Source of the DNA: Amaranthus tricolor | Taxonomy: Eukaryota; Streptophyta; Magnoliopsida; Caryophyllales; Amaranthaceae | NCBI RefSeq assembly: GCF_026212465.1 | Contig: NC_080062.1 | Span: forward strand, 4,862,865 to 4,926,864 | Length of the DNA stretch: 64,000 nt | Direction: 5' to 3' | Part shown: positions 36,836-49,358 of the stretch, one piece after another | Position numbering within the stretch: the first letter of the stretch is position 1 | Layout: the number at the start of each line of letters is the position of its first letter | Made by a program: the position numbers and the translations under genes | Notes under the pieces: generated by a model | What the model saw: only the letters and a program-made list of their open reading frames with translations | The model's database searches: none | What the model was told of the DNA's origin: nothing

Positions 36836-37200
36836 CCATTTTAATTTTTTCTTTAAATTTTTGTATAATAAAAAAATACTATAATATCGCGGTTCGCGGA
36901 CGTACCTTTGATGATTACTTGATTATTAGCGAAATTCATTGCATGTCAAGTTGTCATCGTTATTGAAATATTTACTAAAATGAATGGAAAAAAATTAATT
37001 AATAAGAAACGAATCAATGATAATGTTGATAAAGATGATTAATAAAAAAAGAGGGAGAAAATGGACTTGAACCTAGTTACCAAATGAATACTAAGCTGCC
37101 TACGTATCCCGAAGGAATCAAAGCCCACGTAGTTCTTTGTCATACCTTTTATTTATAGTTGTTGAGTGTTGATTCATCGTTGTCGCTTGTCGGATTGATC

Positions 37201-39526
37201 CTATTCGTCTTCGTCATCATCATGTGGTTGATATTGATTAGATGCTTCCGCTGACTCTCCTCCTGACGATGATGAAGTTGTATCCATCATCATCCATGGA
37301 TCATCATCGTCGTCTTGATCATCATCGTTCCTTAGTCCTTGTGTTCGTATCTCCGCTTGGTCCCAATCTTTCTTGCAAACACATATTTGAATACTATGTG
37401 GAGCAAGACGAGATCGCTTTTCATCCAGAACTCTTCTACCTGCACTAAAAGCAGACTCCGACGCAATAGTTGACGCGGGAATTGCAAGGATATCCTTTGC
37501 AATTCTCGATAAAATGGGAAATTTAACAGATTTTTCTTTCCACCACTCCAAAATATTATAGACACTTGGGTCTATTTCAAAGTGGTGTTTTAGATAACTA
37601 TCTAGTTCTAAAAATGTGGTCGAGGAAGAAGAAGATCCTACAAAACTATCATCTTGCGTCATTATGTTAGCAATTACTGAATTATAGAAAGAGGGACGAG
37701 CCGAAACGCTAGCACGCCTAGACATATCGCGTTTCGGGTTATATACACTAGCGTAAAATTCATACAGTTCAGCTAAATATTTTTTACATGTTCCGACATA
37801 ATAAGCTACATCGGAAGACGGGCGATCTAACGCTTGATAATAAAATCCTATTACTTTGGTTAGGACCTCGGTTTTAAAACGTGGGTCCAAAATGGTTGCG
37901 ATTCCATAAATGTAAGGAAAATCGGTAAAATATGATTTCCATTTTTCCATCATTTCAGCAAGAATCGGCCTTAATTGTGGGTTAGTATCTTCTTGTGTAT
38001 GTTTAAGCAGGTGATAAAAAATAGTAATACATTCACTTATTACTAAGTGAACGTTCGGTTCATAAACATAAGAAAAAATCTTAGTCGCGTGGTCATACGC
38101 TTCTAATATGTTATGTACACCTATTGCTAATTCCCAAGTTTCATCAGCTATGAAACTATCTGTACACTCACTATATAGTTGTGTTATTACTGGGCGATAA
38201 GCAATCGCCTTTCTTAATAAATCGTTCGTTGACCCCCAACGTGTAGGAGTATCTAATGACCAATACACTTTTTTAAGTTGGTATTAGTCACATAATTGTT
38301 TATATCTTCTTTTAATCTTTCCGATCCTAAGCCATTTTACTATATCCCTAATTGGTTCTAATAATTCATATAATTGTTTTATACCTACTTGACAAGATAA
38401 GTTAACTATGTGCGCACAACAACGTATATGTAATAAGCTACCCCCAAGGATTAAACTAAAGGCGGGTTCGTTAAATAAAAGTTCTATACATTTTATGTTT
38501 GCGGTTGCATTATCTGTTGAACAACAAAATATTTTATCTAATAAGTTCCATTCCCTACATATCTCTATTAATCTATATTTTATGTTTTCGCCGGTGTGTC
38601 TTTCTGGCATAGTCTCAAAAGCAATTATTCTTTTTTGAATAATCCAATTTCGATCTATCCAGTGTGTTGTTACACACATATAAGATTCTAAATGTGGGGG
38701 AGCAGACCATATGTCAGTTGTTATGCTAACCCTACCATTAAACGATTTAAAAATTTCAACTAGGTCATAGCGCATTGATTCGTATAATTTAATTGTTCGT
38801 CTTTTAAGAGTGCTCCTAGGGATTGCTCTAAATTGTGGTTGCAATTGTTGTCTAGTGAGACGCTCATATGCCCTACTTTCACCGTGGTTAAAAGGCAATT
38901 CATCGCAAATTACATACCTAGAAAATTCATCTATCATGTCATTACGATTATATCTAAAAGGCATACCTGTGTTGGGAATCTCCCATTGTGTCTGTCGGCT
39001 TCCACTTGTGGTCCCGCTGCCGCTTGATGCATGAGTTTCTTTTGTGATTCCATGCTTCTTTGCCAAATGTTTGTTAAAAGATCCCGTTCCACCACCTAAC
39101 ACGTATTCACAAAACACAATAAATAAATGTTTATAAAATATGAATATATAATGTATAAAACTAACCGATAGTTTGGAAATTGACTCGTTTACCACGAGCT
39201 TGTCTTTGTTGTTGTTGTTCTCCTTGTTCTTCATCTGATCTTGTTGATGACTGTCGAGATATATGTACCCCAATTGGGGTCGTTGGTTCTTCTTCTTGTT
39301 CTTCTTCTTCTTCAATTTGTATATCATTTTCCACTTCTTCTACATATTGATGTAACTCCGGGTCGTACCCTTCCGGATAATTAGGTTCATAATTATAATT
39401 ACTAATGGAGGGTGTTGTTGATACCGACGGAGTAGAAGTGGCCTTTCTTTTGGAGGAACTGGAACCTCCTAATGATTTTGCCACTTTAGTAACTTTTTTT
39501 GTGGCTTTTTTCAAAAATGAAGACAT
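37201..39526 (-). pseudogene. hAT-family transposase (RICESLEEPER type) with an in-frame stop and damaged BED finger
   Basis: The enzyme would cut and rejoin the element's ends. Exon 1 runs from ATG 39526 to about 39163 (Ser/Lys-rich start, Gln/Glu-rich linker) and appears to be followed by a short intron with donor after VNFQTIG. The next exon starts near 39100 with only the His half of a BED zinc finger (FNKHLAKKHG); the first Cys pair is not recognisable. Core residues are present: ITTDIWSAPPH, CSTDNATAN and IRCCAHIVNL. A single TAA at 38286-38284 (after KQLCD) interrupts the frame, which continues in phase as YWSLDTPTRWGSTNDLL and ends with the hAT dimerisation domain (PASTIASESAFSAGRRVLDE) and an acidic tail. 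Apart from the stop and finger the frame is open. Confidence 0.85.
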
Positions 39527-39778
39527 AATTGATAGTATAGAAGTAAAAATAGAAATATAGAATTAAGAAATAAATAAATGATTAATTATGTAACTAACTA
39601 AATTAAGAAATAATTAGAAGACTAATTATGTAATTAAGAGAATAATTGCGTAATTAAAGAATTAAGTAGAGAGAGTAAGTAGAGAGAGTAGGAGAAGAGA
39701 TGAGTTGTGAATGAAAATGATTGAAAGTGATGAGTATTTATAGGATGGATTCCAACGGCTCTCTAACGGCTAGTTTGG

Positions 39779-40097
39779 CGAACCGGTTCCATGGAACCGG
39801 TGGGCCGGTTCAACCGGACCGGTCCCGGTTCCGGTTCCGGTTCCGGTTCCATGGAACCGTTGAGCCAGTTCAGGTTCCAGAACCGGTTCCATGGAACCGT
39901 TGGACCGGTTCTCCCGGACCGGTTCCGGTTCCAACCCGCGGTTTTTTTGGCCCGGTTCACGACGGTTTTTTCCGGCGGTTTCACGGTTCCGGCGACTTTT
40001 TTCCGGCGGTTTCACGGTTTCGCGGTTCGGAACCTGTCGCAAACGGTTCCGGTTCCGGTTCCGGTTCCAAGCGGTCCGGGACCGGTTCGGTTCCGGG
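39779..40097. repeat. Right subterminal GGTTCC hexamer repeat of the hAT element
   Basis: Arrays of GGTTCC, CCGGTT and ATGGAACCG units, larger than the left array. Overlapping reading frames here are repeat artefacts. Confidence 0.85.
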
Positions 40098-40121
40098 TAA
40101 CCCGCCCCGTGGCCATGCCTA

Positions 40122-40129
40122 TTTGTAGC
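40122..40129. repeat. TSD of the hAT element, right copy
   Basis: TTTGTAGC, identical to 36638-36645. Confidence 0.92.
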
Positions 40130-40644
40130 TTAGTGAATAAATGTATGCTATGACTTTTTTGTGAATTTGAGAAAATGAGACACAAATTATTTTCCCTAAA
40201 TTCTAGATGGAATTTGACAAGTCCAAAAGTTATTTTAATTGATGGTGGAAGCCTATGATGAATTATGATGGGAAGAGTAGAAATGTTCCTTGTTTTTATA
40301 CCGTTTATTATTACAAGTGATTTAAGACATTTCTCCCATCAATATAAATCTAATTACTCTTAGATAATCATATCAAGAATATTCATAAAAACATGCTACA
40401 AATACAATAATTATATTTCACTGCATTAATGTTATTACTTATTATATGGTTATTTTTAATAAAATCATTTTTAAGAATTAATTGGAAATGCTCGAATATA
40501 TTATTCCGTCACTTTAAATTAACATTAAAAGAAAAAATAGAGTGTTTTTTTAGAGAATGTAAATAGTTGATAATAAAAGAATAAAAACATTAAATGGTTA
40601 ATGAAACTAAAAGATGTTAATATGTACACAAACTATCACGAAAG
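40130..40644. other. AT-rich intergenic DNA
   Basis: No gene or element end recognised. Confidence 0.5.
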
Positions 40645-41205
40645 ACTGTCTCATAGTGAGACCAAACACTTACGAACTGATGAACTAATCCTTTTTTAAT
40701 TTGACCTAAAAATGATCAATTTTGATGTTAAAGAGACTAATTTCAACTTAAAGTATATACCATTAAATGGATCAACTATGAGTTTTTAAAGTGCTTAATT
40801 ATGACTTGAAGGTGATCAATTCAAACCTTAAAATGATTAATTATATATAAAGTAATAAATTATGCGTTTATAACATTAGAGTGAAGAACTTTGACTTCAT
40901 AACTAACGAGCTTTAAATTATCAATTACAACCTTAAATAAGTTTATAAGTTTATAACTATAATCTTAAATAAGTCTATTATAACCTTAAAGAGATTAATT
41001 ATAATCTCAAAGTGGTTAATTTAGATTTTTAAGTAATAAATTATAAAAGATCAGTTATAACTTCAAAAAACATTAATTTTGACCTTAAAAATGTCAATTA
41101 TGACCTTAAATTGATCAATTTAGTGATTATATATCGTAAAAAAAATTAAAATTGAATTGATTGAGTTACTATTGTATAAATAATATCACTATAAGGCGGT
41201 CTGTA
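40645..41205. mobile_element. Inverted-repeat element filled with a 21-bp minisatellite
   Basis: Left end AGACTGTCTCATAGTGA and reversed right end CAGACCGCCTTATAGTGA form imperfect inverted repeats. The inside is a degenerate tandem array of a ~21-bp unit close to TTATGACCTTAAAGTGATCA. Successive units near 40975-41125 keep the 21-22-bp spacing. No coding sequence; TSD not determined. Confidence 0.6.
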
Positions 41206-43707
41206 AAACTTGCTTTCCAACCAAAACAAGAGCAAATTAAAAACATTCAATGCAATTAAGATTCATTGAATTCATATTATGGAGAGCACATGCATAGTCT
41301 AATTATCAAACAAAATTTAATCCATAATATATCCTCATATATTTAAAATAATATGGCAAAATTATTAGTTATAGCCAGCTTATAGGATACCCTTATTAAG
41401 TTATTCTTATTGTATCTTATCATATATCACCTACATTTGAGAGTATTCAAGTGCCTTTCAAACCTAAAGCTTAAAGACCACGATGTAACCAATGACTTTT
41501 TTCAAGGGGCCATAGCCAAGTTTTCTTGAAATCAAAGGAGATTATATACATACTACTTTTAACCTTTTTCCAATACTCTTTGGTATTTACTTTACCTTGA
41601 ATAATTTTTTTATTTATAAATTAAAATAAAGTTAAGTGTTTTGTTTAATTTATTTTAATATCACATTTTTGTTAATTTTTTATTATACATATTTAAGATG
41701 TTAAAAATTGAGTTGGTGTATCGACAAACAGAACATTTGAAGTGAATAAGTGGGAGAATGTTTTAGCACAATAAAACATTATTTTAAATAATGTTTTTGG
41801 ATAGAGTAGCTCATTGCCACTCGATTACCCCCTCAATCCCCCTTATCTTTAGGTGTTTTATATTTATTTTAACGCTATTAATTAATCTCTTTAAATTTAA
41901 ATTTATTTTTAATTTAAAAGTTAAAATACAGTCAAATAAAATCTTATTTGAATTATAAATTTTGATTAATACTTCTATCAACTTACATTTATTACAAATA
42001 AAAAATATGAGTTGATAAGTGTATAAAACTATAAAGAAAGCATTAACTAAATACAAGTAACTATAATATATCACTTGTGATATTTCCTCACAAAACTTTA
42101 TGTTTTTTTTATTATTATTATTATAAGATAGGTTGAGAAATATATAAAATGCTTAAATTTAATTTTAAAAACTTACTTTAAAAATGTAATATTTACATCA
42201 ACTAAAAAACATTTAAATAGATAATAAAATAATAATTAAAAACTTACACGCTTTAATTTTACCCCTCAATAAAAAGTTTTCACCCAAAGAATGAAGTAAC
42301 ATCAAATCTTTTATAGACTAGGACGACATTATCTAATATGCTATAATGGCAGTTTATAATTGGCAAGTCTAAAACTTTATTTTGAGGGAAAAATTGGTTG
42401 GGACTTTATAAGATTTGGGTGAGATTCTCCAAGGCTCTCACTTTAGTTTTTAAATTATTGAAAGGATAGAAAAAATATACACAATCAACAAAGTAACAGC
42501 ATGTCCATTGCTTTCTGTCTGTCTATATGTTAGCGGTCTATGCGCTACCAAAATTTGGTAAAACTCTTTTAGAGACTTCATCTACATTGTTTAGTGTGAA
42601 GTGTTTACCAATTTATTTATGTGTAAATTAGCATGTGCAAAGTAGTTAATAAAATAGCGCCTCGTAATTAGATGGTCTTAAAAATCTATTTTTATACTTA
42701 TTTTATTTATTATTTTAATTATTGGAATTTGGAAATATATGTATATTATTTTACAGAGTAACCGATTAATAAAGAGTCAAATATAAAGAGTCAAATATTA
42801 ATATTTTAATAAATAGAGAAATTTTATCATATAGTATTTTTTTTATTTTTTTTTTTCATAAATTCTAAGAGCTTTTAAAGATAAAATTTGCGCACAAACC
42901 CCAAAATTTACAAGACGGCTCTAAATCTATTAAAATTAGAGTACACCAAAATGATGTGAACAAAGTGTATATAAGACTTTCTCATCAAAATTGCCTATTG
43001 GTCAGTAGAATTTTGCAACGGTTGTCATCAAAATTGCGTATTATTGGCCTCAAAAATCTATTTTTATACTTATTTTATTTATTATTTCAATTTTTCAAAG
43101 TCTATATAAAACGGTTCTACTTATTTATTTTATTTATATGTAATTAATTTATCTATCCCATGTAACCATGTCTCCTTATCTTTCTCGCCGGGGAACTCCT
43201 TTGGCTGCCCTCTCCTCTATGGGTATGAGTTGCCGCTGTCCTTCACTCTCCAGACTCTGTCCATAGTTTTTTTCTATGAATGTAATACACTGGGTAGGAG
43301 GATGATGATGAGAATTTTGCAACGGTTACTTTTTGAGCATTTTTCATTTTGAAATAAAAAGTCTCCGGCTAGTTAAAAAATCGTTTATCAAACACATTTT
43401 TAACTTTTGGCAAAAGTCAAAAGTCAACCTACAAGCTAGTTATCAAACATCCCATAAATATGTTGATAATTGAAGGAAGAGAGTGTCTATGCTCACAAAA
43501 GAAAGCAAATTTTGATAGAATAAACTAAAATGAAAAGTGGGATAAATTTCGTAAAACAGTGAGAGTATTAGGTTTTTTCCATATTCAAATTTAATATTTA
43601 AATCACTAATATGTAAAAATTATAAGAAGTAAATATTTAAAAACCTTATTTTTAGATGAATGTAACAAGATTCCAGTTTTATAATTTCTTACTAATTATT
43701 TCTATAG
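41206..43707. other. AT-rich intergenic DNA with MITE fragments
   Basis: No gene. Near 41890-42000 is a Stowaway-like inner fragment (CAAATAAAATCTTATTTGAA). Near 43320-43450 is half of an AAAGTCAACC-type hAT-like MITE. A GC-richer stretch at 43165-43265 (TCTCGCCGGGG, GGGTATGAGTTGCCGCTGTC) has no open frame I can assign. Confidence 0.45.
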
Positions 43708-43850
43708 CTCGTCTTGTGACACACTCACGGTGAGAAGACCTCAAAACAAGAAGCCTTTAAGCTAAAAGTTTATATTATTGGGCTATTTAACCCAAGTTTG
43801 AGTCATGTCTCACGGCAAAACCGTCCCATACAAAAATTTGTGTTACTTCA
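43708..43850. mobile_element. Short GTCTC-type MITE candidate
   Basis: Left GTCTTGTGACACACTCACGG and reversed right ACGGTTTTGCCGTGAGACAT are inverted. It belongs with the other GTCTC/GAGAC-ended fragments of the window. No TSD. Confidence 0.4.
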
Positions 43851-45456
43851 AATGTTTATGGTTTGACTTTATTTTTAGATGAATTTGAAAATATTAAAAT
43901 GAATAATGTGATCTCTAATACATTCTTTGTCCCATTTAATTTATAACGAATCTTTTAAAAAACTCTTAAATAGAAAATATAAATATTGCTACAGAGAATC
44001 ACTCTATAAATATACTTTTTCCTATAATTTAAGGTTCAGACTTTAATTAGATATACCATACTGTATTTGTCAAGGATTTGATATGATAGGCCTGGATGTG
44101 GATGCCTTATTTCCTATCTTGTATGAAGAAGTGTCTGATTTACCTAATGACTTTATTAGTACGAAATATTCTTAAATCCACCCTTTTATATTATATTATA
44201 TCAGGGGAGATTTTATTAGATTCGTGTTAATGTATAGAATTTAACTAGGTACTTATCTGTACTATACACGGTATTGAAACTATTTTGTTATTACAAATTT
44301 ATAAAATATTTTAAACCAATATTGCTTAATTACAAAAAAAAGATTTAAGTAATCAACATGATTAAACAATAACAACACATTTATGTTAAAAAAACTTATT
44401 TATTACTTAATTATTGCACATAAAAAAATTATTATTCAATTATTATACTCAAAATACCAATATATAATTCATGAATCATATGATTTAGTTTTCTTGATTA
44501 TAGATCTGATTGAAACTAAGAGTCAAAGTACATGCTAATATTAGCAATAACTTATGAACAATATAATTATCTTTTTTTACTATAAAAGAACCATGATTTA
44601 ATACCAAATAATCCAAAATAAGTCATGGAATCATAAAAGAATATTAAAACAAACCAATAAGTATGTGTTCTATATTATTTAATTTAATTTCATAAAAAAT
44701 TTCATTATTAAAAATGCAATTTCATAAAATCAAATTGTTTTAGATGTATTTGATTATATTTCAATTCCTACAACAAAAAAGGTATAATAAGAAAAACTAA
44801 TAATAACTTACACATAAATTAAAATTGTACCAAATTGCAATTTATTAATCTCAATCTAACAATTATTGTATCCAAAAAAGAAGAATAAAGTAAATTAAAA
44901 AAGTACCACTTATAACAAAAAAAAAAAAAACAAAAAAACAAAACTTATCACACCTTTATTATGTAAACACCAAAACTAAATCTAGTAAGCCATATATCTA
45001 TTAAACTTCTCTAGATACAAATAACAGTATGACATAAACAAATTACAACATTTTTGGAATAAAGTTGAGGTGTGAAAAAATTGATGTTCTTTCTTATTGT
45101 CTTAGAACATGATAAATATATACTAGAGTTTATAGAATAATCTAAGCTTTTCACATTATTAATAATAATCATATTCTATGGTTTTCTAAGAATTTAATCA
45201 AGGTAATCAAGGGACTTGTTATTTGAATTTTGTGGGAATAGCCTTTAATTGTTAATTTAATAATATCTTAAACTTTAAATAATAGCTATATTTCGTAAAA
45301 TCAATGCTTTTAAATAATAGCTATATTTAATGAAAACCATGCAAATCTTATTAAGTCTATTAAGTTCATCAAGATTCACAACATAATTAAAAAATAAAGT
45401 TCTATCATTCATACGAAAATGCTAAGTTTTTTATTTATTATAGATATAGATATTAC

Positions 45457-45487
<31 letters not shown>

Positions 45488-45761
45488 ACAATTAAATTTG
45501 AAAATTCAACACTATAATGACAAAGAAGCAAAGCATGGAATGAGCACTAGAGGGCCAAAACACTCTTTGATAGTGTGACATGTTGACAAAGTTTTTCTAG
45601 ATTATAATATATATATGATTATAATATTATATATATTATAATTTTTTGTGAAATGTATTTATAAATATAGAGCATCGAACACATTGTTTGAAAATTATGT
45701 AAAAAGCAACTGAGAATTTCATCATCGTCATCATTGAAGTTATAATGTGGGTTTGTGGAGG
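43851..45761. other. AT-rich intergenic DNA
   Basis: No gene. Contains an (ATT)n microsatellite at about 45453-45486. Confidence 0.5.
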
Positions 45762-45766
45762 GTTAG
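45762..45766. repeat. TSD of solo LTR 3, left copy
   Basis: GTTAG here versus GTTTG at 48496-48500; four of five bases agree. Confidence 0.65.
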
Positions 45767-46652
45767 TGTAACACCCCGTAATTTATCGGGTTTAAAAATA
45801 AATAAAATATAATAAAATAAAGTATAAAAAAATAAAATAAATAAGTAATATTAAATTATATTATTTTATATAGTTAATTATAAGAAATAAAGTAAGTTTA
45901 ATTTTAACGGTAACGAGTTTTATCGCGTACGATGTTATCGCGTGACGTTTCTTTGCTGTTTTAACAATAATATAATAATTACTTAATTAATTAACCAAAA
46001 AAAATTAAATTAAAGGAAATTGAAGGGTGGCCGGTTGTGTGGGCATGGGAGGAGTCTTGTAACTCCTCTCATAATTGTGTATTATGGCACAATTATGATC
46101 TTTGTTTTAAATTGCCTCTTAATTCATAAGCTCCTTGGATTTTCATAGTCATTTCAATTGTTTCAAGAGCTCACAAAAAATTCAGAAAAATTCTTCTTTG
46201 CTTACTCTTGTTTCGGCACTTCAAAAGAAAAAAAAAATTTCTTGTTGTTCCATCCAATCTTTTGATCAAAGGGTAAGTTTAATTGAATTGTTAATTATAG
46301 ATTTTATATACAATATATTTTATGTATGATGATATCCTATGACTTATAGGAGGATTGAATATTTTTCTTTTATATATGAAAATTTTCTCTAATAATCCTT
46401 TAATAAACTATAATTTGTTAAAAAGATTAAGAAAAGGAACTTCATGATCAATATTCTTTAACAAAATTTATATTTGTTATAAGAATTAAGTATTTAAAGT
46501 TATATTGAAATTTAAATAAATTTCTTATGGTCTATTTTCTCTAACAAAATTTCAATTTGTTAGATGAAATTTAAATGGTATGGACCAAGTAATGTAATCA
46601 TCTAAGAGTTAAAAAATTCTTTAGCAAAATTTAATTTGTTTGAAGGATTGTG

Positions 46653-46781
<129 letters not shown>

Positions 46782-46983
46782 TTGATTAAAAGGGTGAATT
46801 GGTGTTGTAATTTTCTACAAAATTTAATTTGTTAAGAGAATTAAGTATTTAATTTAGTTATCATAATTTATGAAATTGTAAGTCTCTCGAAGGATTTTGT
46901 GAATGTGACCTTGCTAGAGTTATTTTGTTCATGAGATTTAAAAAGGGTTGATAATGTATATATAAAAAAATAATAATAATGAA

Positions 46984-46987
<4 letters not shown>

Positions 46988-47035
<48 letters not shown>

Positions 47036-47036
47036 G
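46988..47036. repeat. Second (TA)n tract inside solo LTR 3
   Basis: TA dinucleotides broken by GTATATAT units. Confidence 0.9.
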
Positions 47037-47857
47037 TATGTGTTCGGGCAGCAGCTGTTCTGTCTCGATAAAGGTGTCGATCCGGAAACGTTAGTCGTGT
47101 TCCGTTGTTTTATGTACCGATGTGTTAAAAACTCGTTAAACGCTTAAAATAATTAAAAATAGTAATTGGATTTTAGAAATTATGAAAATGGTATCCAAGG
47201 TAATTGACGCGTTCCGAACGCAACGGCGAAGTCGGATTTTTCATTTGAATTTTCTAAACTGTCCAAATCGATTATTTAAGTTTCTGGTTAAAGTTTACAA
47301 ATTGGAACTATTAGGAATTTGATGAAAACATTTAAAATTATCAAATCCTAGTAGTATGGAGTGGATTAAATGTGTAAACACGTTCTAATACGTGATTGTT
47401 TTGTGTGTGTGTGATATTTAGGACCTCGATACATAAGAGGGCGAAATTTCTATCGTGGTTAAATATCGTTTGGTTGCAGCGCTTAAAGGTACACGCTTAG
47501 ATCATACTGTTTATGTGGTTGTGCAAGTAGTGTTGTTTCATTTCTAATCGAGGCATTGTAAATCACATAAGGATTAGACACTTCAAATAATTTGAAAGAA
47601 ATTAATTGAAAATTGAGAATTTATGTGTATGTCACCCAAAGGGGTTGACGTTTGGTTGTATTATGTTAACCAAAGGGGTTAACGTATTGGTTTGGATTAT
47701 TATAATTATTGTTCTCATGGCAGTTTTGGATCATTACGGTCACCATGGGGGTATGCATACTTTAGCTTTGACGACCCGAACAGGACAGGCAACGTCTTAG
47801 GTCGGTGGTTGCCTTGGGATTAGCTCTCCCAAGTGTATTCCTTCAAAAAGATTTGGA

Positions 47858-47989
47858 TTTATACTTGAACGACCCGAACAGGATGGGCAACGTTACAAGT
47901 TGGAATTATCTAATAATGAATGATTTATACTTGAACGACCCAGAAAGGACGGGCAACGTTACAAGTTGGGATTAACTAATAATGAATGT
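47858..47989 (+). repeat. 66-bp tandem duplication within solo LTR 3
   Basis: TTTATACTTGAACGACCC begins at 47858 and again at about 47924, each followed by GGGCAACGTTACAAGTTGG and CTAATAATGAATG. A third, partial, unit is near 47768-47792. Confidence 0.8.
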
Positions 47990-48495
47990 ATTAGAGCCTA
48001 TGCATGCTAGGATAAACATATTGCTTGTGTTCAACCTTATTGATATTTGTATGAAGTCTCTAACGTGTATTGGTTTGTTTCTTTGGAACCTACTGTGTGT
48101 TGTCATACGACGACTAGTAGGTTGATTGCAGGTGGGGTCTAGAGTGAGGTCTCGACTTAGAACCCGTAATCATCAAGACTATGCTATTATCTTTTTTGTA
48201 TTAGATTATGAGAAAAAAGAAACGCTGTACTTATGTAACCGGAGATAGTGTAGTTTTCTTTTCGCTTCCGCTTATTTCAAGTAGTTTGTCTAGAGGCCTT
48301 TAGGCTCTCGAGTTGTACGTTAGAGCTTCCGGTGACATATTTTCTTTCACGTTAGTACTGTTTTCTGTTTAGTTATATTTCTTTATCGACGGAACGTTGA
48401 CGATCCTAGAGAAGACTTTTCTCTAGAGCCCAAGGAGTGAACCGGAATTTGTATTTTCATATGGATTAACGGGTCACTTAAACCGGGCCGTTACA

Positions 48496-48500
48496 GTTTG
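48496..48500. repeat. TSD of solo LTR 3, right copy
   Basis: GTTTG, one mismatch from GTTAG at 45762-45766. Confidence 0.65.
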
Positions 48501-49053
48501 AAAACGAATTCCAATCCACATCCTTGTGGTAAGAGATAAAATAATTGTGGGTAGTAGGAATCTCGAATTTAAAAAGATATGAAAAGGAAAATAAAAAATA
48601 AGACAAATAGCAAGACAAAATAAATATAACGTTTATTAAACCAAAGAAAAATAAATAGTCACCTTAAAAGTATAATTAATAAGTAAACAAGTTAAAGATA
48701 ACTATCAATAGACTAGAACTATCTATTAAGTTGTAATGGTCCTTAAACAATTGGCTTCCTTTTTTTTCTGCATTATTTTGCTTTGACCTATTAAGAATGT
48801 AAGATCAATTGTCAATATTATAGATAAATTAAGACAGTTTAATAGTAATTTATTTATCCTATTAAATTTGCGATATTTTACTTTTCCATCTAACAGTTTA
48901 ATAGTAATTTAAGAGTAACAGAGATTTGTGTTCCTTTTTCTTTATTCAATGCTCGTAAATTCTAATCTTTGGAAAGATTTAGCAATATTTCACTGATTAT
49001 CAGTAATTACTATTTACCATTCTCTTATTCTGATCAAATATTTCATTTATTTG
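48501..49053. other. AT-rich intergenic DNA
   Basis: Nothing recognised. Confidence 0.5.
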
Positions 49054-49061
49054 GTACTTTT

Positions 49062-49350
49062 TAGGGGCGGAGTAAAAAATTTTAGATGCCCTATTTATTT
49101 TTGCGATGTCACTTAAAATAAAGCCCTTTATTATATCAAAAATATATTTTTTTTTCACTTCAAAAAAAATAATTCAAGACAAAATGTATTGTAATATAAT
49201 ATTATTTCAAATATAAAAAATGCTTACAAACTTATTGCTTACAAAGTGTTGTCGGAACTGGACTTGAATAGCACCATTTAATATTTAAGGCCCCTTATTT
49301 TGAGGGGCCCTAGGCGATCGGCTACAGGGATGCTCCAAAAACCGGCCATG
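49062..49350. mobile_element. 289-bp hAT MITE
   Basis: Left end TAGGGGCGG and reversed right end CATGGCCGG; flanks GTACTTTT (49054-49061) and GTACTATT (49351-49358) agree in seven of eight bases, the hAT TSD length. A GC-richer right part contains GGGGCCCTAGGCGATCGGC. No coding sequence. Confidence 0.65.
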
Positions 49351-49358
49351 GTACTATT

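Larger units (their letters stand above)
36646..40121 (-). mobile_element. Complete hAT transposon, 3,476 bp
   Basis: Terminal inverted repeats begin TAGGCATGGCCACGG at both ends (15 identical bp) and are flanked by the perfect 8-bp TSD TTTGTAGC. Both subterminal regions (about 36661-36835 and 39779-40097) are made of GGTTCC/GGAACC and CCGGTT hexamer repeats in G+C-rich sequence, a strong contrast with the AT-rich flanks. The minus-strand transposase gene fills most of the interior. Intact ends and TSD point to a comparatively young insertion. Confidence 0.92.

Noticed and set aside
37060..37140. Possible tRNA-like or structured RNA near TACGTATCCCGAAGG
   Set aside because: It lies inside the hAT element downstream of the transposase and does not fold as a tRNA; treated as element 3' sequence.
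39721..40153. Several overlapping Gly/Pro/Arg-rich frames of 70-135 codons
   Set aside because: They read through the GGTTCC hexamer array at the right end of the hAT element in all frames; no gene.
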